Below, in pieces: positions 26,478-35,487 of a stretch of DNA of 64,000 bases (position 1 is the stretch's first letter; each line of letters opens with the position of its first letter). The notes beneath the pieces were generated by a model, which worked only from the letters and a program-made list of their open reading frames with translations, was not told the DNA's origin and did not search any database. The stretch spans positions 1 to 64,000 of the forward strand of contig CAXBCF010000016.1 of assembly GCA_963973975.1 (NCBI GenBank). The letters run 5' to 3'. Position numbers and translations under genes: made by a program. Origin of the DNA: UBA1494_A sp963973975. GTDB taxonomy: Bacteria; Bacteroidota; Bacteroidia; Flavobacteriales_E; Vicingaceae.

Positions 26478-28973
26478 ATGTCTAAAAACCAATTTAAATC
26501 TACATCTGAAGAAAAGTCAAGCTCTAAAAAAGAGCCAAATAAAAAGCCAAGTAAACAAGGTAAGTTCCTAAAACCGTTTAGAAATTTCTTTGGTTTCTTT
26601 CTAAAAGAGCAAACCAAACAAGCATTTGGACTTTTCTTTGTTTTATTTTCAGCTTATTTACTCATTGCTTTCACTTCTTTTCTTTTTACTTGGAAGGTAG
26701 ATCAATCAAAAGTTGAATTGACCTTTTCCGACTACTTCTTTAATTCAGAGATATTGGTTGAAAACTGGTTGGGAAAAACTGGAGCTTCACTTTCACATTT
26801 ATTCATTAATCAGTGGTTTGGAGTAGGATCCTTTCTATTTGTGGCTTTGTTTTTTATGATAGGATTTCGACTATTGTTTAAAATTAGCCTATTACCATTT
26901 GGAAAAACATTCAAAAACAGTGGATTTGCGCTCATCTGGCTCTCGCTCTTTTTTGGTTTCTTTTTCCAAAACGACCTTCACTTTCTTGGTGGTGCAATTG
27001 GTTTTGAACTAAATCTTTTCTTAAAAAGTATATTGGGTAAAGTTGGAAGTGGAATGTTTATTTTCTTCCTTTTAATTACCTTCTTAATGCTGTCATTTAA
27101 TTTAAAACCCTTCTTCAACTCATTAACTAGCATGCTAAAATCTGATAAGAAGGATACAAGTGCCAATGAGATTGAAGATGAAGACAATGAAGACAGCAAT
27201 GTTGAATCGATAATTACAGATGAATACAATAAAACAGAAATTGAAGATGAAAAACAACAAGAAAATATAACTTCTGAAGCAATAGAACTTGATATTGAAG
27301 AAAGTAAACCTGAATCATTTAAAAATGCTGAAGAAGAAGAAGAAACAACTGAAGATCAAAAAGAAGCAAGTGATGATTTAGCTTTAGAAATTGAAGAGCC
27401 AGTTGAAAAAGAGGAAACCTTAAGCGATAGTGAAATCAATAAGTTGGTAAAGGATCATGGAGAATATGACCCAACACTTGACTTAGGTAATTACAAAAAG
27501 CCTGGCATTGAATTACTAAAAGACTATGGCGATGGGCAAATTAAAGTCAATAAAGAGGAATTAGAAGCAAATAAAGATAGAATTGTAAGCACTTTAGAAA
27601 ACTACAACATTAAAATTCAATCCATTAAGGCTACCATTGGGCCTACAGTTACCCTTTATGAGATTATACCAGCACCTGGAGTTAGAATTTCTAAAATTAA
27701 AAACTTAGAAGATGATATTGCCTTGAGTCTTGCAGCTCTTGGCATAAGAATCATTGCTCCAATTCCAGGTAAAGGAACTATTGGAATTGAAGTCCCCAAC
27801 CAAAACCCTGACATTGTTTCAATGCGATCTGTGATTGCCTCTGAAAAATTTCAAAATTCAAAATTTGACTTACCAGTGGTAATGGGAAAAACCATATCGA
27901 ATGAAACCTTTGTATTTGATTTAGCGAAAATGCCTCACCTTTTAATGGCAGGAGCTACAGGTCAAGGAAAGTCGGTAGGTTTAAATGCTGTTTTAACATC
28001 TCTGCTTTATAAAAAACACCCTTCTCAATTAAAATTTGTTTTAGTAGATCCTAAAAAAGTAGAACTAACACTTTTCAATAAAATCGAAAGACACTTTTTG
28101 GCCAAGCTACCAGACACTGAAGATGCCATTATTACTGACAATCAAAAAGTAATCAACACTTTAAACTCTTTGTGTATTGAAATGGATAATCGCTACGAAT
28201 TGCTTAAAACTGCATTCGTAAGAAACATTAAGGAATACAACGAGAAATTTATTAATCGAAAGCTAAATCCCGAAAATGGTCATAAATACCTTCCATACAT
28301 TGTGTTGGTAATTGACGAATTCGCCGATTTAATCATGACAGCTGGTAAGGAAGTAGAACAACCTATTGCCAGATTGGCACAATTGGCAAGAGCAATTGGT
28401 ATTCACTTAATCATTGCAACCCAAAGACCTTCTACTAATATCATAACTGGTTCAATCAAAGCAAACTTCCCCGCTCGTATCGCATTTAGGGTTACTTCCG
28501 GAATCGATTCTAGAACGATTTTAGACTCAGGAGGTGCGGAACAATTAATTGGTCGTGGAGATATGCTTCTTTCTAATGGCAGTGATTTAATTAGAATTCA
28601 ATGTGCATTTGTTGATACTCCAGAAGTTGAAGAACTGACAGAATTTATCGGAAATCAACGCGGCTATCCAGATGCATTCATGCTTCCAGAGTACATTGAT
28701 GATGATAGTAAGTCTGCCGGAGAAATCGATTTAGCTGATAGAGATGCCCTATTTGAAGATGCAGCAAGAATAATCGTTCAACACCAACAAGGTTCGGCAT
28801 CGCTTTTGCAAAGAAGATTAAAACTTGGTTATAACAGAGCAGGTAGAATTATTGACCAATTAGAAGCTGCAAATATCATCGGACCTTTTGAAGGAAGTAA
28901 AGCAAGATCTGTTCTTATTACTGACGAATCAAGTTTGGAACACTTATTGAATAGTATAAATGAAAATAATTAA
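26478..28973 (+). CDS. ftsK: DNA translocase FtsK/SpoIIIE
   Basis: 831 residues. It anchors at the septum and pumps chromosomal DNA for dimer resolution. The N terminus is a Lys/Ser-rich cytoplasmic stretch, followed by four hydrophobic segments between about residues 45 and 210. Next is a strongly acidic linker (about 225-320, Glu/Asp-rich), then the motor: alpha/beta domain with Walker A GATGQGKSVG near residue 497, LVIDEFADL (Walker B), and a C-terminal gamma winged helix (SLLQRRLKLGYNRAGRI) that reads KOPS-like sites. Seven bases separate it from lolA, so the two are co-transcribed. Confidence 0.96.
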   Translation: MSKNQFKSTSEEKSSSKKEPNKKPSKQGKFLKPFRNFFGFFLKEQTKQAFGLFFVLFSAYLLIAFTSFLFTWKVDQSKVELTFSDYFFNSEILVENWLGKTGASLSHLFINQWFGVGSFLFVALFFMIGFRLLFKISLLPFGKTFKNSGFALIWLSLFFGFFFQNDLHFLGGAIGFELNLFLKSILGKVGSGMFIFFLLITFLMLSFNLKPFFNSLTSMLKSDKKDTSANEIEDEDNEDSNVESIITDEYNKTEIEDEKQQENITSEAIELDIEESKPESFKNAEEEEETTEDQKEASDDLALEIEEPVEKEETLSDSEINKLVKDHGEYDPTLDLGNYKKPGIELLKDYGDGQIKVNKEELEANKDRIVSTLENYNIKIQSIKATIGPTVTLYEIIPAPGVRISKIKNLEDDIALSLAALGIRIIAPIPGKGTIGIEVPNQNPDIVSMRSVIASEKFQNSKFDLPVVMGKTISNETFVFDLAKMPHLLMAGATGQGKSVGLNAVLTSLLYKKHPSQLKFVLVDPKKVELTLFNKIERHFLAKLPDTEDAIITDNQKVINTLNSLCIEMDNRYELLKTAFVRNIKEYNEKFINRKLNPENGHKYLPYIVLVIDEFADLIMTAGKEVEQPIARLAQLARAIGIHLIIATQRPSTNIITGSIKANFPARIAFRVTSGIDSRTILDSGGAEQLIGRGDMLLSNGSDLIRIQCAFVDTPEVEELTEFIGNQRGYPDAFMLPEYIDDDSKSAGEIDLADRDALFEDAARIIVQHQQGSASLLQRRLKLGYNRAGRIIDQLEAANIIGPFEGSKARSVLITDESSLEHLLNSINENN

Positions 28974-28980
28974 TAAACCC

Positions 28981-29637
28981 ATGAAAAATAACTTCATAAT
29001 TACCTTAAGCTTACTAGTTGCATTTTCTGTGAACTTATCTGCACAAGATCAAAAAGCAAAAGCCATTCTGACAAAGTTAAGCGATCAAACGAAAACTGCT
29101 AATACTATAAGTGCTGAGTTTACCTCAACATTAGAAAATAAAAGCGAAAACATAGATGAATCCAGAAAAGGTAAAATCCTAGCTAAAGGAGAAAGCTATA
29201 GAATTTACTTAGATGATATGGAAATTCTAACTGACGGAAAAACTGTTTGGACCATTATACCAGATGCTGAGGAAGTTCAAATTAATACTGTGCCTGAAGA
29301 AGGAGAAATGGCAGATTTTTCAAATCCCACAAAAATTGCAACCATGTGGGAAAAGGGATTTAAATATTCCTATGTAAAAGAAGAAGTAATTGATGGAACT
29401 AAAACACATTTAATTCACCTATTTCCATTAAAGCCTGCTGAGAAAGATTTTCATACCATCAAGTTATATGTCAATCAAGCTAGCTCTAACCTACAAAGAA
29501 TAATCATAAAGGGAAAAACTGGAACTGATGTAATTTATGATATTACCTCTTTCAAATTAAATGAGGCAATACCTGAGTCTACCTTTTTATTTAAAAATGC
29601 TACTTATTCTTCTTACGACTTAATCGATTTGAGATAA
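28981..29637 (+). CDS. lolA: LolA-family outer-membrane lipoprotein carrier
   Basis: 218 residues from the ATG at 28981, which directly begins the signal peptide (MKNNFIITLSLLVAFSV). The LolA/LolB half-barrel pattern is seen in ISAEFTSTLEN, GKILAKGESYRIYL, LTDGKTVWTI and the C-terminal FKNATYSSYDLIDLR. It ferries lipoproteins across the periplasm. The Bacteroidota LolA is divergent, so exact lipoprotein specificity is inferred. It lies 7 bases after ftsK. It converges on the symporter gene with an 8-base gap and no terminator between. Confidence 0.87.
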   Translation: MKNNFIITLSLLVAFSVNLSAQDQKAKAILTKLSDQTKTANTISAEFTSTLENKSENIDESRKGKILAKGESYRIYLDDMEILTDGKTVWTIIPDAEEVQINTVPEEGEMADFSNPTKIATMWEKGFKYSYVKEEVIDGTKTHLIHLFPLKPAEKDFHTIKLYVNQASSNLQRIIIKGKTGTDVIYDITSFKLNEAIPESTFLFKNATYSSYDLIDLR

Positions 29638-29645
29638 GTCTAGAA

Positions 29646-30950
29646 TTATTGTTCTACAGGATGTAAGATTAGTTCGTTTTCAGAAACTGCAACAATGGTT
29701 GCAACAGTTGCATCACCTGTAACATTTACAACAGTTCGGCACATATCAAGTGGACGATCAACTGCAAAAATTAAACTAATTCCTTCTAAAGGAACCCCAA
29801 CTGAACCTAAAACGATTGCGAGCATAATTATTCCTGCTCCTGGAACTGCAGCAGAACCTATTGATGCAAGAGTCGCTGTTAACACAATCGTTAATTGTTC
29901 TGACAAGCCTAAATCCATTCCATAAACTTGGGCAATAAAAACTGCTGCGATTGACTGGTAACAACTTGTTCCATCCATATTAATGGTTGCTCCTAATGGC
30001 AATACAAATGAGGCAACTTTATTAGAAATACCCAATTTTTCTTCACAACGCTCCATAGTTAAAGGTAAAGTTGCTGCTGATGAACTGGTTGAAAATGCCA
30101 AAAGTTGAGCTGGAGCAATTCCTGAGAAAAATCGTCTATAAGAAAAGTTAGCAAAAATCTTTAATGCTAATGGATAGACTAAGAAAATCATCAATGCCAA
30201 CCCTATTAATACGGTAATTGAATAAACTCCTAAACCTTTCAAAATTTCCATTGCAGCAGAAGGATTATCTCCAGCTAATTCTACCATTATATTTCCGAGA
30301 AGTGCAAAAACTCCAATCGGAGCGAAATACATTATAATGTCCACCATTTTTAATATCACTTCATTCGCACCATCAAAAAACAGTTTTATTGGCTCAACTT
30401 TCGAAGAATTAGGTACTAAAATCAATGCTACTCCAAATAAAAGTGCAAAAAAGATGATTTGGAGCATGTTTCTATTGTCTCCAGATGCAGTAACAAAATT
30501 CTCAGGAACCATATCCACCAAAAACTGTAATGGCCCTGTTTCTTTCTGCGCATTTGCTTGTTCAGCAGTAGATTTCACTTTAGCTTCATTTTGTACCACC
30601 ATCTCTTGTCGAATCTCTTCAGAAAAACTTTTACCTGGTTGAACAATATTGACTACTAATAAACCAATTGAAACTGCGATAACAGTGGTAACTAAATAAA
30701 TCCCAATCGTTTTTCCTCCCATAGAAGAAAGTTGAGCTATGTCTTTCAACCCTGAAATTCCATTAATTAGGGAAACCAATACCAATGGAACCGCAATCAT
30801 CTTTAGCATGTTGATAAAAATCGTACCCCATGGAGCTATCCAATGTGCCGTAAACTCCTGCCATCCTGATTGTGCAGCTACTAATCCATATACTAAACCG
30901 AGTACAAGTCCGATGATGATCTGCCAATGAAGAGGTATCTTTTTTTTCAT
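29646..30950 (-). CDS. Dicarboxylate/amino acid:cation symporter (DAACS family)
   Basis: 434 residues with 8 TM segments plus re-entrant loops. It takes up glutamate, aspartate or C4-dicarboxylates with Na+ or H+. The family signatures are present: the serine-rich hairpin AFSTSSSAATLPLTM, the NMDGT motif in GATINMDGTSCYQS (sodium and substrate site), and PGAGIIML in the second hairpin. The ATG overlaps the aroC stop by 4 bases (ATGA), so it is translated from the aroC transcript. The substrate cannot be resolved from the sequence. Confidence 0.92.
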   Translation of the reverse strand: MKKKIPLHWQIIIGLVLGLVYGLVAAQSGWQEFTAHWIAPWGTIFINMLKMIAVPLVLVSLINGISGLKDIAQLSSMGGKTIGIYLVTTVIAVSIGLLVVNIVQPGKSFSEEIRQEMVVQNEAKVKSTAEQANAQKETGPLQFLVDMVPENFVTASGDNRNMLQIIFFALLFGVALILVPNSSKVEPIKLFFDGANEVILKMVDIIMYFAPIGVFALLGNIMVELAGDNPSAAMEILKGLGVYSITVLIGLALMIFLVYPLALKIFANFSYRRFFSGIAPAQLLAFSTSSSAATLPLTMERCEEKLGISNKVASFVLPLGATINMDGTSCYQSIAAVFIAQVYGMDLGLSEQLTIVLTATLASIGSAAVPGAGIIMLAIVLGSVGVPLEGISLIFAVDRPLDMCRTVVNVTGDATVATIVAVSENELILHPVEQ

Positions 30951-32035
30951 ATGTTATCCAGTTTTGCTGTTTTATTTCTGAGTAGGTGATCGAATATCGT
31001 TAATGCAGCCATTGCAGAAACAATAGGTACTGCCCTTGGAACAACACACGGGTCATGTCTTCCTTTTCCCTTAATCACTGTTTTCTCAGCAGCTGAAGTA
31101 ACAGATTCTTGATCTTGCATAATTGTTGCAACTGGCTTGAAAGCTACTTTAAAGTAAATATCTTCTCCATTGCTAATTCCACCTTGAATTCCACCACTCC
31201 AATTCGTTTTTGTTCGAATTCGATTATTTTCAACTACAAAAGTATCGTTGTGATCGGAACCTCTCATTTTTGCAGCATTAAAACCAGAACCGTATTCAAA
31301 TCCTTTTACTGCATTAATGCTCAACATGGCTTTTGCAAGATCTGCATGAAGTTTATCAAAAACTGGCTCACCAATTCCGGGAGGGCACCCTTTTACAACT
31401 GTTTGAATTACTCCTCCAATAGAATCACCTTCCTTCTTGATTTTATTAATTAAATCAATCATCTTTTCAGCGATTTGAGCGTCAGGACATCTTACAGTAT
31501 TTTCAAATATCTGAGTTAAGTCTAATTGTTGATATGGAAGATCAAGACTGACTTCACCAACAGCTTGAACAAATGAATAAATTGAAATACCTATTTGTTC
31601 TAAAAACTGAGCTGCAATACTTCCTGCTACTACCCTACAAGATGTTTCTCTAGCAGATGCCCTTCCTCCACCTCTATAATCTCTGTACCCATACTTTTCT
31701 TGATAAACGAAATCGGCATGAGAGGGACGATAAGAGTCTTTAATATGATCATAATCTTTTGATTTTGAATCAGTGTTTTGTATTTGAAAACTAATAGGTG
31801 TTCCAAGTGTGATACCATCAAAAATTCCTGACAAAAACTCAACTTCATCCAGCTCCTTTCTTTGCGAAGTTAAAGCTGACTGACCAGGTTTTCTGAGATC
31901 TAAGTTTTGTTGGATTTTTAAAAAGTCTACTTTTAGACCAGCAGGACATCCATCTATAATTCCTCCAATTGACTTTCCATGCGATTCGCCAAAAGTTGTA
32001 AGCTTCAAACATTCTCCAATCGTATTGCCTCCCAT
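30947..32035 (-). CDS. aroC: Chorismate synthase
   Basis: 362 residues. An FMN-dependent enzyme that converts EPSP to chorismate, last step of the shikimate pathway. The signatures are GESHGKSIGGIIDGCPAG near the N terminus, RGGGRASARETS (substrate and FMN binding) and GRHDPCVVPRAVPI. TATTTTTG lies 5 bases before the ATG. The 4-base overlap with the symporter gene makes an unusual metabolic pair. Confidence 0.97.
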   Translation of the reverse strand: MGGNTIGECLKLTTFGESHGKSIGGIIDGCPAGLKVDFLKIQQNLDLRKPGQSALTSQRKELDEVEFLSGIFDGITLGTPISFQIQNTDSKSKDYDHIKDSYRPSHADFVYQEKYGYRDYRGGGRASARETSCRVVAGSIAAQFLEQIGISIYSFVQAVGEVSLDLPYQQLDLTQIFENTVRCPDAQIAEKMIDLINKIKKEGDSIGGVIQTVVKGCPPGIGEPVFDKLHADLAKAMLSINAVKGFEYGSGFNAAKMRGSDHNDTFVVENNRIRTKTNWSGGIQGGISNGEDIYFKVAFKPVATIMQDQESVTSAAEKTVIKGKGRHDPCVVPRAVPIVSAMAALTIFDHLLRNKTAKLDNI

Positions 32036-32040
32036 GAAAA

Positions 32041-32048
32041 CAAAAATA
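32041..32048 (-). promoter_or_regulatory. -7 box of aroC, 5 bases before the ATG
   Basis: TATTTTTG on the minus strand; TTG 15 bases upstream is shorter than the usual spacing. Confidence 0.5.
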
Positions 32049-32134
32049 GTTTTTTTACTGAACCAATTGGTATATATTTTAAAAACTGTAATGACTACTT
32101 AACTAAGCCATTTCATTCAAAATCTTTTACAATT

Positions 32135-32221
32135 ATGGTAAAAAAAGAAAGGAAAGCTTATAGATTAAGAAAAATCTTGTCGAAATTCTTTGAAAACCCA
32201 ATTCAAAAAACAGCCATTTAA
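32135..32221 (+). CDS. Possible 28-residue basic small protein
   Basis: The aroC-HU gap (32036-32385) has one plausible short frame. ATG at 32135 gives 28 residues, very basic at the N-terminal half (MVKKERKAYRLRKILSKFF) and amphipathic in a helical projection, with a stop at 32219-32221. There is no clear promoter or ribosome site just upstream. It may be chance. Confidence 0.25.
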   Translation: MVKKERKAYRLRKILSKFFENPIQKTAI

Positions 32222-32303
32222 GGCTCTAAGCCCTTTAAACAAGCTACTTTATTAACATTTAGTCGTTTTTTTCAACAAAATGCAGCCTTATTTTAAGAAA
32301 ACC

Positions 32304-32333
32304 TTGCACCGCAAAGGTTTTACGCTATATTTG
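32304..32333 (+). promoter_or_regulatory. Promoter of the HU gene
   Basis: TTG (32304-32306), 19-base spacer, TATATTTG (32326-32333). A close match to the Bacteroidota consensus, with a leader of about 47 bases. The leader has an AT-rich, adenine-rich stretch before the ATG, common for highly expressed Bacteroidota genes. Confidence 0.8.
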
Positions 32334-32385
32334 TAGGGCTTCTTGTGAGGCAATTAATTAATCATTAACTTAAAACTTAAAAAAG

Positions 32386-32658
32386 ATGAACAAATCTGAA
32401 CTTATCGATTCTATCGCAGATGGTGCTAACCTTTCAAAAGCTGATGCAAAAAGAGCATTAGACGCTTTCATTAACACAACAGGATCTGCACTTAAAAAAG
32501 GTGACAAAATTGCTCTTGTTGGCTTTGGAACTTTCTCAGTATCTAAAAGAGCTGCTAGAAAAGGTAGAAATCCTCAAACAGGAAAAGAAATTAATATTGC
32601 TGCAAAAAATGTAGTAAAATTTAAAGCTGGAAGCGAGCTTTCTAACCAAGTAAAATAA
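32386..32658 (+). CDS. hup: HU-family DNA-binding protein
   Basis: 90 residues, exact HU/IHF length. Nucleoid protein that bends DNA as a dimer. The N-terminal helices (MNKSELIDSIADGANLSKA) and the beta-arm signature GRNPQTGKEINIAAKNVVKF, with the intercalating Pro in the arm, are complete. A strong promoter and a strong terminator make it a monocistronic unit, as expected for an abundant protein. Confidence 0.96.
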   Translation: MNKSELIDSIADGANLSKADAKRALDAFINTTGSALKKGDKIALVGFGTFSVSKRAARKGRNPQTGKEINIAAKNVVKFKAGSELSNQVK

Positions 32659-32683
32659 GCTTTCACAATTCTTAGAAAAAAGA

Positions 32684-32710
32684 AACCGCCTACTTTGGCG
32701 GTTTTTTTTT
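32684..32710 (+). terminator. Terminator of the HU gene
   Basis: Stem AACCGCC (32684-32690) with GGCGGTT (32697-32703), then T9. The A-rich left flank allows it to work for the convergent oxidoreductase gene too. Confidence 0.88.
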
Positions 32711-32718
32711 GCATAAAT

Positions 32719-33966
32719 TTATTTCATTATTCCTTCTAATTGAGTAATTACAGCTTTCGCAGCTCGCTCCCCTGAAATGATTGCTGCATTTAATGAAGGG
32801 TTTAGTAAGTGATCTCCCGCTAAAAAAACGTGTTCTGTCAATTGGGTTTCACTTGAAGGAATATCGTATTGTAAACCTTCTAAAATCGGAAGCGCTTTTG
32901 AAATCTTGTAGTGCTTTAAAAACTTACAAGATTCAATATTGCAGAATTCTTTTAAATCACTTTCTACCTTAGAAATCAAATCAGTAAAAGAATAGTCGTT
33001 CTCCTTAACAACTGTTACAGAAATTAACTCTTTTTTTCCACGACTTGCAGTAATAATCGTTTGTGGGAAAAAAATATTATTAATCAAACTAGTATCCGAA
33101 GCTATTAACCCAATAATTGCCCGATTGTCCATTAATTGATCTACTTCAAAGTATAAGCAATCACAAGTGTTCCAAGCTAGTTCTTGATTTCTTAAGTTCA
33201 AAATCAATTCATTTGGCTCAGTAGCTATTATAATATAATCCGAATCTATAGAAGCTAAGCCATTTATATATAGCTTATTATTTTCCACCTTATCAATTTT
33301 AACATTAAAATGAATCGTAGTATTTTTAAGTGACTTATACAATTGGTCTGGAATTGCCTGAATTCCATCTTTAGGAATAAACGCTTTTCCTTGAGCAAAG
33401 CATTTAAAAACAAACTCAAACATTCTAGATGAACTTGACAAGTTGTTTTCTAAGAAAATTCCCGAATAAAAAGGCTTAAAGAAATTTTGAATTACAATTT
33501 CAGAAAATCCATAGCCTTTTAAATAATCATAAGTACTGGTTTCTTTTTTTTCAAAAATTGCTTCAAAAAATTGTTTTTTTAATTCTTTTTGCAATTTAAA
33601 AATCAACCACTTATCTTTAATTGTTGCATTTAAGGAAGTGATTACAGGCCATAAAAAACTTAGATTTCTTAAAGGGTCTCCAAAAAGTGATGGCTTATCC
33701 TTAAAAACTTTAGCCCCAGGCATTAGTTCTTGAAGGTTTAACTGATTGTAATTTAAATATTTTTGAGCATAAGGATAAGCTCCTAAAAGCACTTGAAAAC
33801 CGTGATCTAATTGATAGTTTTCAATAAAATCTGTCTTTACTCTTCCACCTACTTGATCAGTTGCTTCAAAAATTTGAACTGTAATTCCTTTATTTTCTAA
33901 AACTTTTGCTGCAATAAGTCCGCTAACACCTGCTCCTATTATTGATACAATTGGTTTTTTCATCAT
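32719..33966 (-). CDS. FAD-dependent amine-oxidase-like oxidoreductase
   Basis: 415 residues. The N-terminal Rossmann motif for FAD (IGAGVSGLIAAKVLE) is followed by EATDQVGGRVKTD, the second FAD contact. A C-terminal FAD segment is VFLAGDHLLNPSLNAAIISGERA. This places it in the flavin amine oxidase / phytoene desaturase / protoporphyrinogen oxidase superfamily. In Bacteroidota such genes are usually called NAD(P)/FAD-dependent oxidoreductase; the substrate is unknown. The ATG at 33963 is equally possible as a start. Confidence 0.85.
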   Translation of the reverse strand: MMKKPIVSIIGAGVSGLIAAKVLENKGITVQIFEATDQVGGRVKTDFIENYQLDHGFQVLLGAYPYAQKYLNYNQLNLQELMPGAKVFKDKPSLFGDPLRNLSFLWPVITSLNATIKDKWLIFKLQKELKKQFFEAIFEKKETSTYDYLKGYGFSEIVIQNFFKPFYSGIFLENNLSSSSRMFEFVFKCFAQGKAFIPKDGIQAIPDQLYKSLKNTTIHFNVKIDKVENNKLYINGLASIDSDYIIIATEPNELILNLRNQELAWNTCDCLYFEVDQLMDNRAIIGLIASDTSLINNIFFPQTIITASRGKKELISVTVVKENDYSFTDLISKVESDLKEFCNIESCKFLKHYKISKALPILEGLQYDIPSSETQLTEHVFLAGDHLLNPSLNAAIISGERAAKAVITQLEGIMK

Positions 33967-34073
33967 TAATGATTTTATACCTATTGTAATATTGAAATAA
34001 GCGAAACTATTTCAAAATATTACAATTGGTTAATGCCGATATTATAAATAAACAGCACAGTAAAGATTTTGAT

Positions 34074-34108
34074 TAAAAAAAGCCGTCACATTAAATATGA
34101 CGGCTTTA
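34074..34108 (-). terminator. Intrinsic terminator of the TPR gene
   Basis: Stem AGCCGTCA (34081-34088) and TGACGGCT (34098-34105), with a T run on the minus strand. It lies 27 bases past the stop and isolates the TPR gene from the oxidoreductase gene. Confidence 0.85.
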
Positions 34109-34134
34109 AATTTAACAATTAATATAAAAAACTA

Positions 34135-35412
34135 TTACTTACCAGATTTGGCTTTTTCTAGTTTGGCATTCATTTCATTGTATTTTGACTCTTTACCAAC
34201 AATGGCATAAACTTGAACTAAAGAAGCTAATGTACTTAAATCATTTGGCTCTAATTTGTGTGCAATTTCTAAAGCAGGTTCAGCTTTCTTGAAAAAATCT
34301 TTTGCTTTTTTATCTGCTTCATCATATTTCGCTTGTTCTTTTAATCCATAAGAACTAGCTTTTTTATTCCACTCAACACCACGGTTAAAATACATGGCAC
34401 CTAGATTATACGCAGCATCAAAAAAGCTTGTATCAATTTCAAGTGCTTTGTTGTAGTCAGCTGCTGCTTTTTCAGTTTCTCCAATTTCATCATAAATAAC
34501 ACCTCTGTTGTAGTACAATGAAGGGTTATCCTTGTCTGATGCAATTGCTTTATCAAAATTCGCTAAAGCCTCTTCTGTTTGTCCCGTACTTAATAAATAA
34601 CTCAACTCTTCACGAATTAAATCTGCATTTTCAGGATAAACTTTTAGCCCATCTCTAATAGCTTTAATCTTATTTACTGTGTCTTCTTTAATTTGATAAA
34701 GATTTGCCAAATAAAAGTAGATTGCTGGACCACCAAATTTAATTTTTGTTAACGCAGTGTAATAGCTAATAGCATCATCATATTGTTCTAAACGTTCTGA
34801 AGCAAGAGCAGCGTTATACATTCCCAAAGAATCTACTTTGCTCAAAAACATATTCGCTTCGATTGATTTTTCAGATAAGACTTTAGCTTTTTCAAAATTT
34901 CCAGCTTGAAATTCCTCAACTCCATTATTAACAAAGGCATTTGCCAAATAAGGCAATTTATTTCCGATGATGTCTCTAAAATAAGAAGGGTCATCATATG
35001 AAGTATTTTTATTATTGAAGTATCCAAATAATTTTAATAAATCAGACTCCTTTGTCAAATCAAGATCTTTAGCTGCCTCATCTTCAATATTGTATTTCAT
35101 TGAAGTTAAATAGTACCTGTAGCATTTTTCAAGGGCATTCTCGAATTTAGCTGCACAGTCTTCATCTTGAGTTAATGCTGCATTGAAGTAAAGATTACCA
35201 CCATAGTACCAAGTTTTAGCCCAAGTATTTGTAGTTGGATTATTAACCGTTGCTTCAATGGCTTCTACTCCTTTCACAAGTTCTTTACAATCTTTATCGC
35301 GCTCATATGATTTATTATAGTTGTATGCACTAACAACTTTCGCTTTCTGAGCTAATGCAAATAAACTTGTAAAGCTCAAAAATATAACTGGTATTATTCT
35401 TTTTAAATTCAT
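34135..35412 (-). CDS. Secreted TPR protein
   Basis: 425 residues from ATG 35412, which starts the signal peptide (MNLKRIIPVIFLSFTSLFALA). The in-frame ATG at 35448 lies upstream of a promoter box (35427-35434) and is not used. At least five TPR units follow (for example ALANFDKAIASDKDN, YYNRGVIYDEIGETEKAAA, AAYNLGAMYFNRGVEW), so it is a periplasmic scaffold for protein-protein contacts. No partner is evident. It follows gyrA by 75 bases but has its own box. Confidence 0.85.
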   Translation of the reverse strand: MNLKRIIPVIFLSFTSLFALAQKAKVVSAYNYNKSYERDKDCKELVKGVEAIEATVNNPTTNTWAKTWYYGGNLYFNAALTQDEDCAAKFENALEKCYRYYLTSMKYNIEDEAAKDLDLTKESDLLKLFGYFNNKNTSYDDPSYFRDIIGNKLPYLANAFVNNGVEEFQAGNFEKAKVLSEKSIEANMFLSKVDSLGMYNAALASERLEQYDDAISYYTALTKIKFGGPAIYFYLANLYQIKEDTVNKIKAIRDGLKVYPENADLIREELSYLLSTGQTEEALANFDKAIASDKDNPSLYYNRGVIYDEIGETEKAAADYNKALEIDTSFFDAAYNLGAMYFNRGVEWNKKASSYGLKEQAKYDEADKKAKDFFKKAEPALEIAHKLEPNDLSTLASLVQVYAIVGKESKYNEMNAKLEKAKSGK

Positions 35413-35426
35413 GATCGTTTTTTTTT

Positions 35427-35434
35427 CAAAAATA
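35427..35434 (-). promoter_or_regulatory. -7 box of the TPR gene
   Basis: TATTTTTG on the minus strand, 14 bases before ATG 35412. It fixes the shorter protein. Confidence 0.5.
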
Positions 35435-35487
35435 AGATATTGCCTCAATTAAACAAATTCTTTGCCAAAAGTCTGTCACAAGAAAAA

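Noticed and set aside
31109..31453. 114-residue frame opposite aroC
   Set aside because: Fully antisense to a well-conserved gene; composition is a mirror of aroC codons with no family resemblance.
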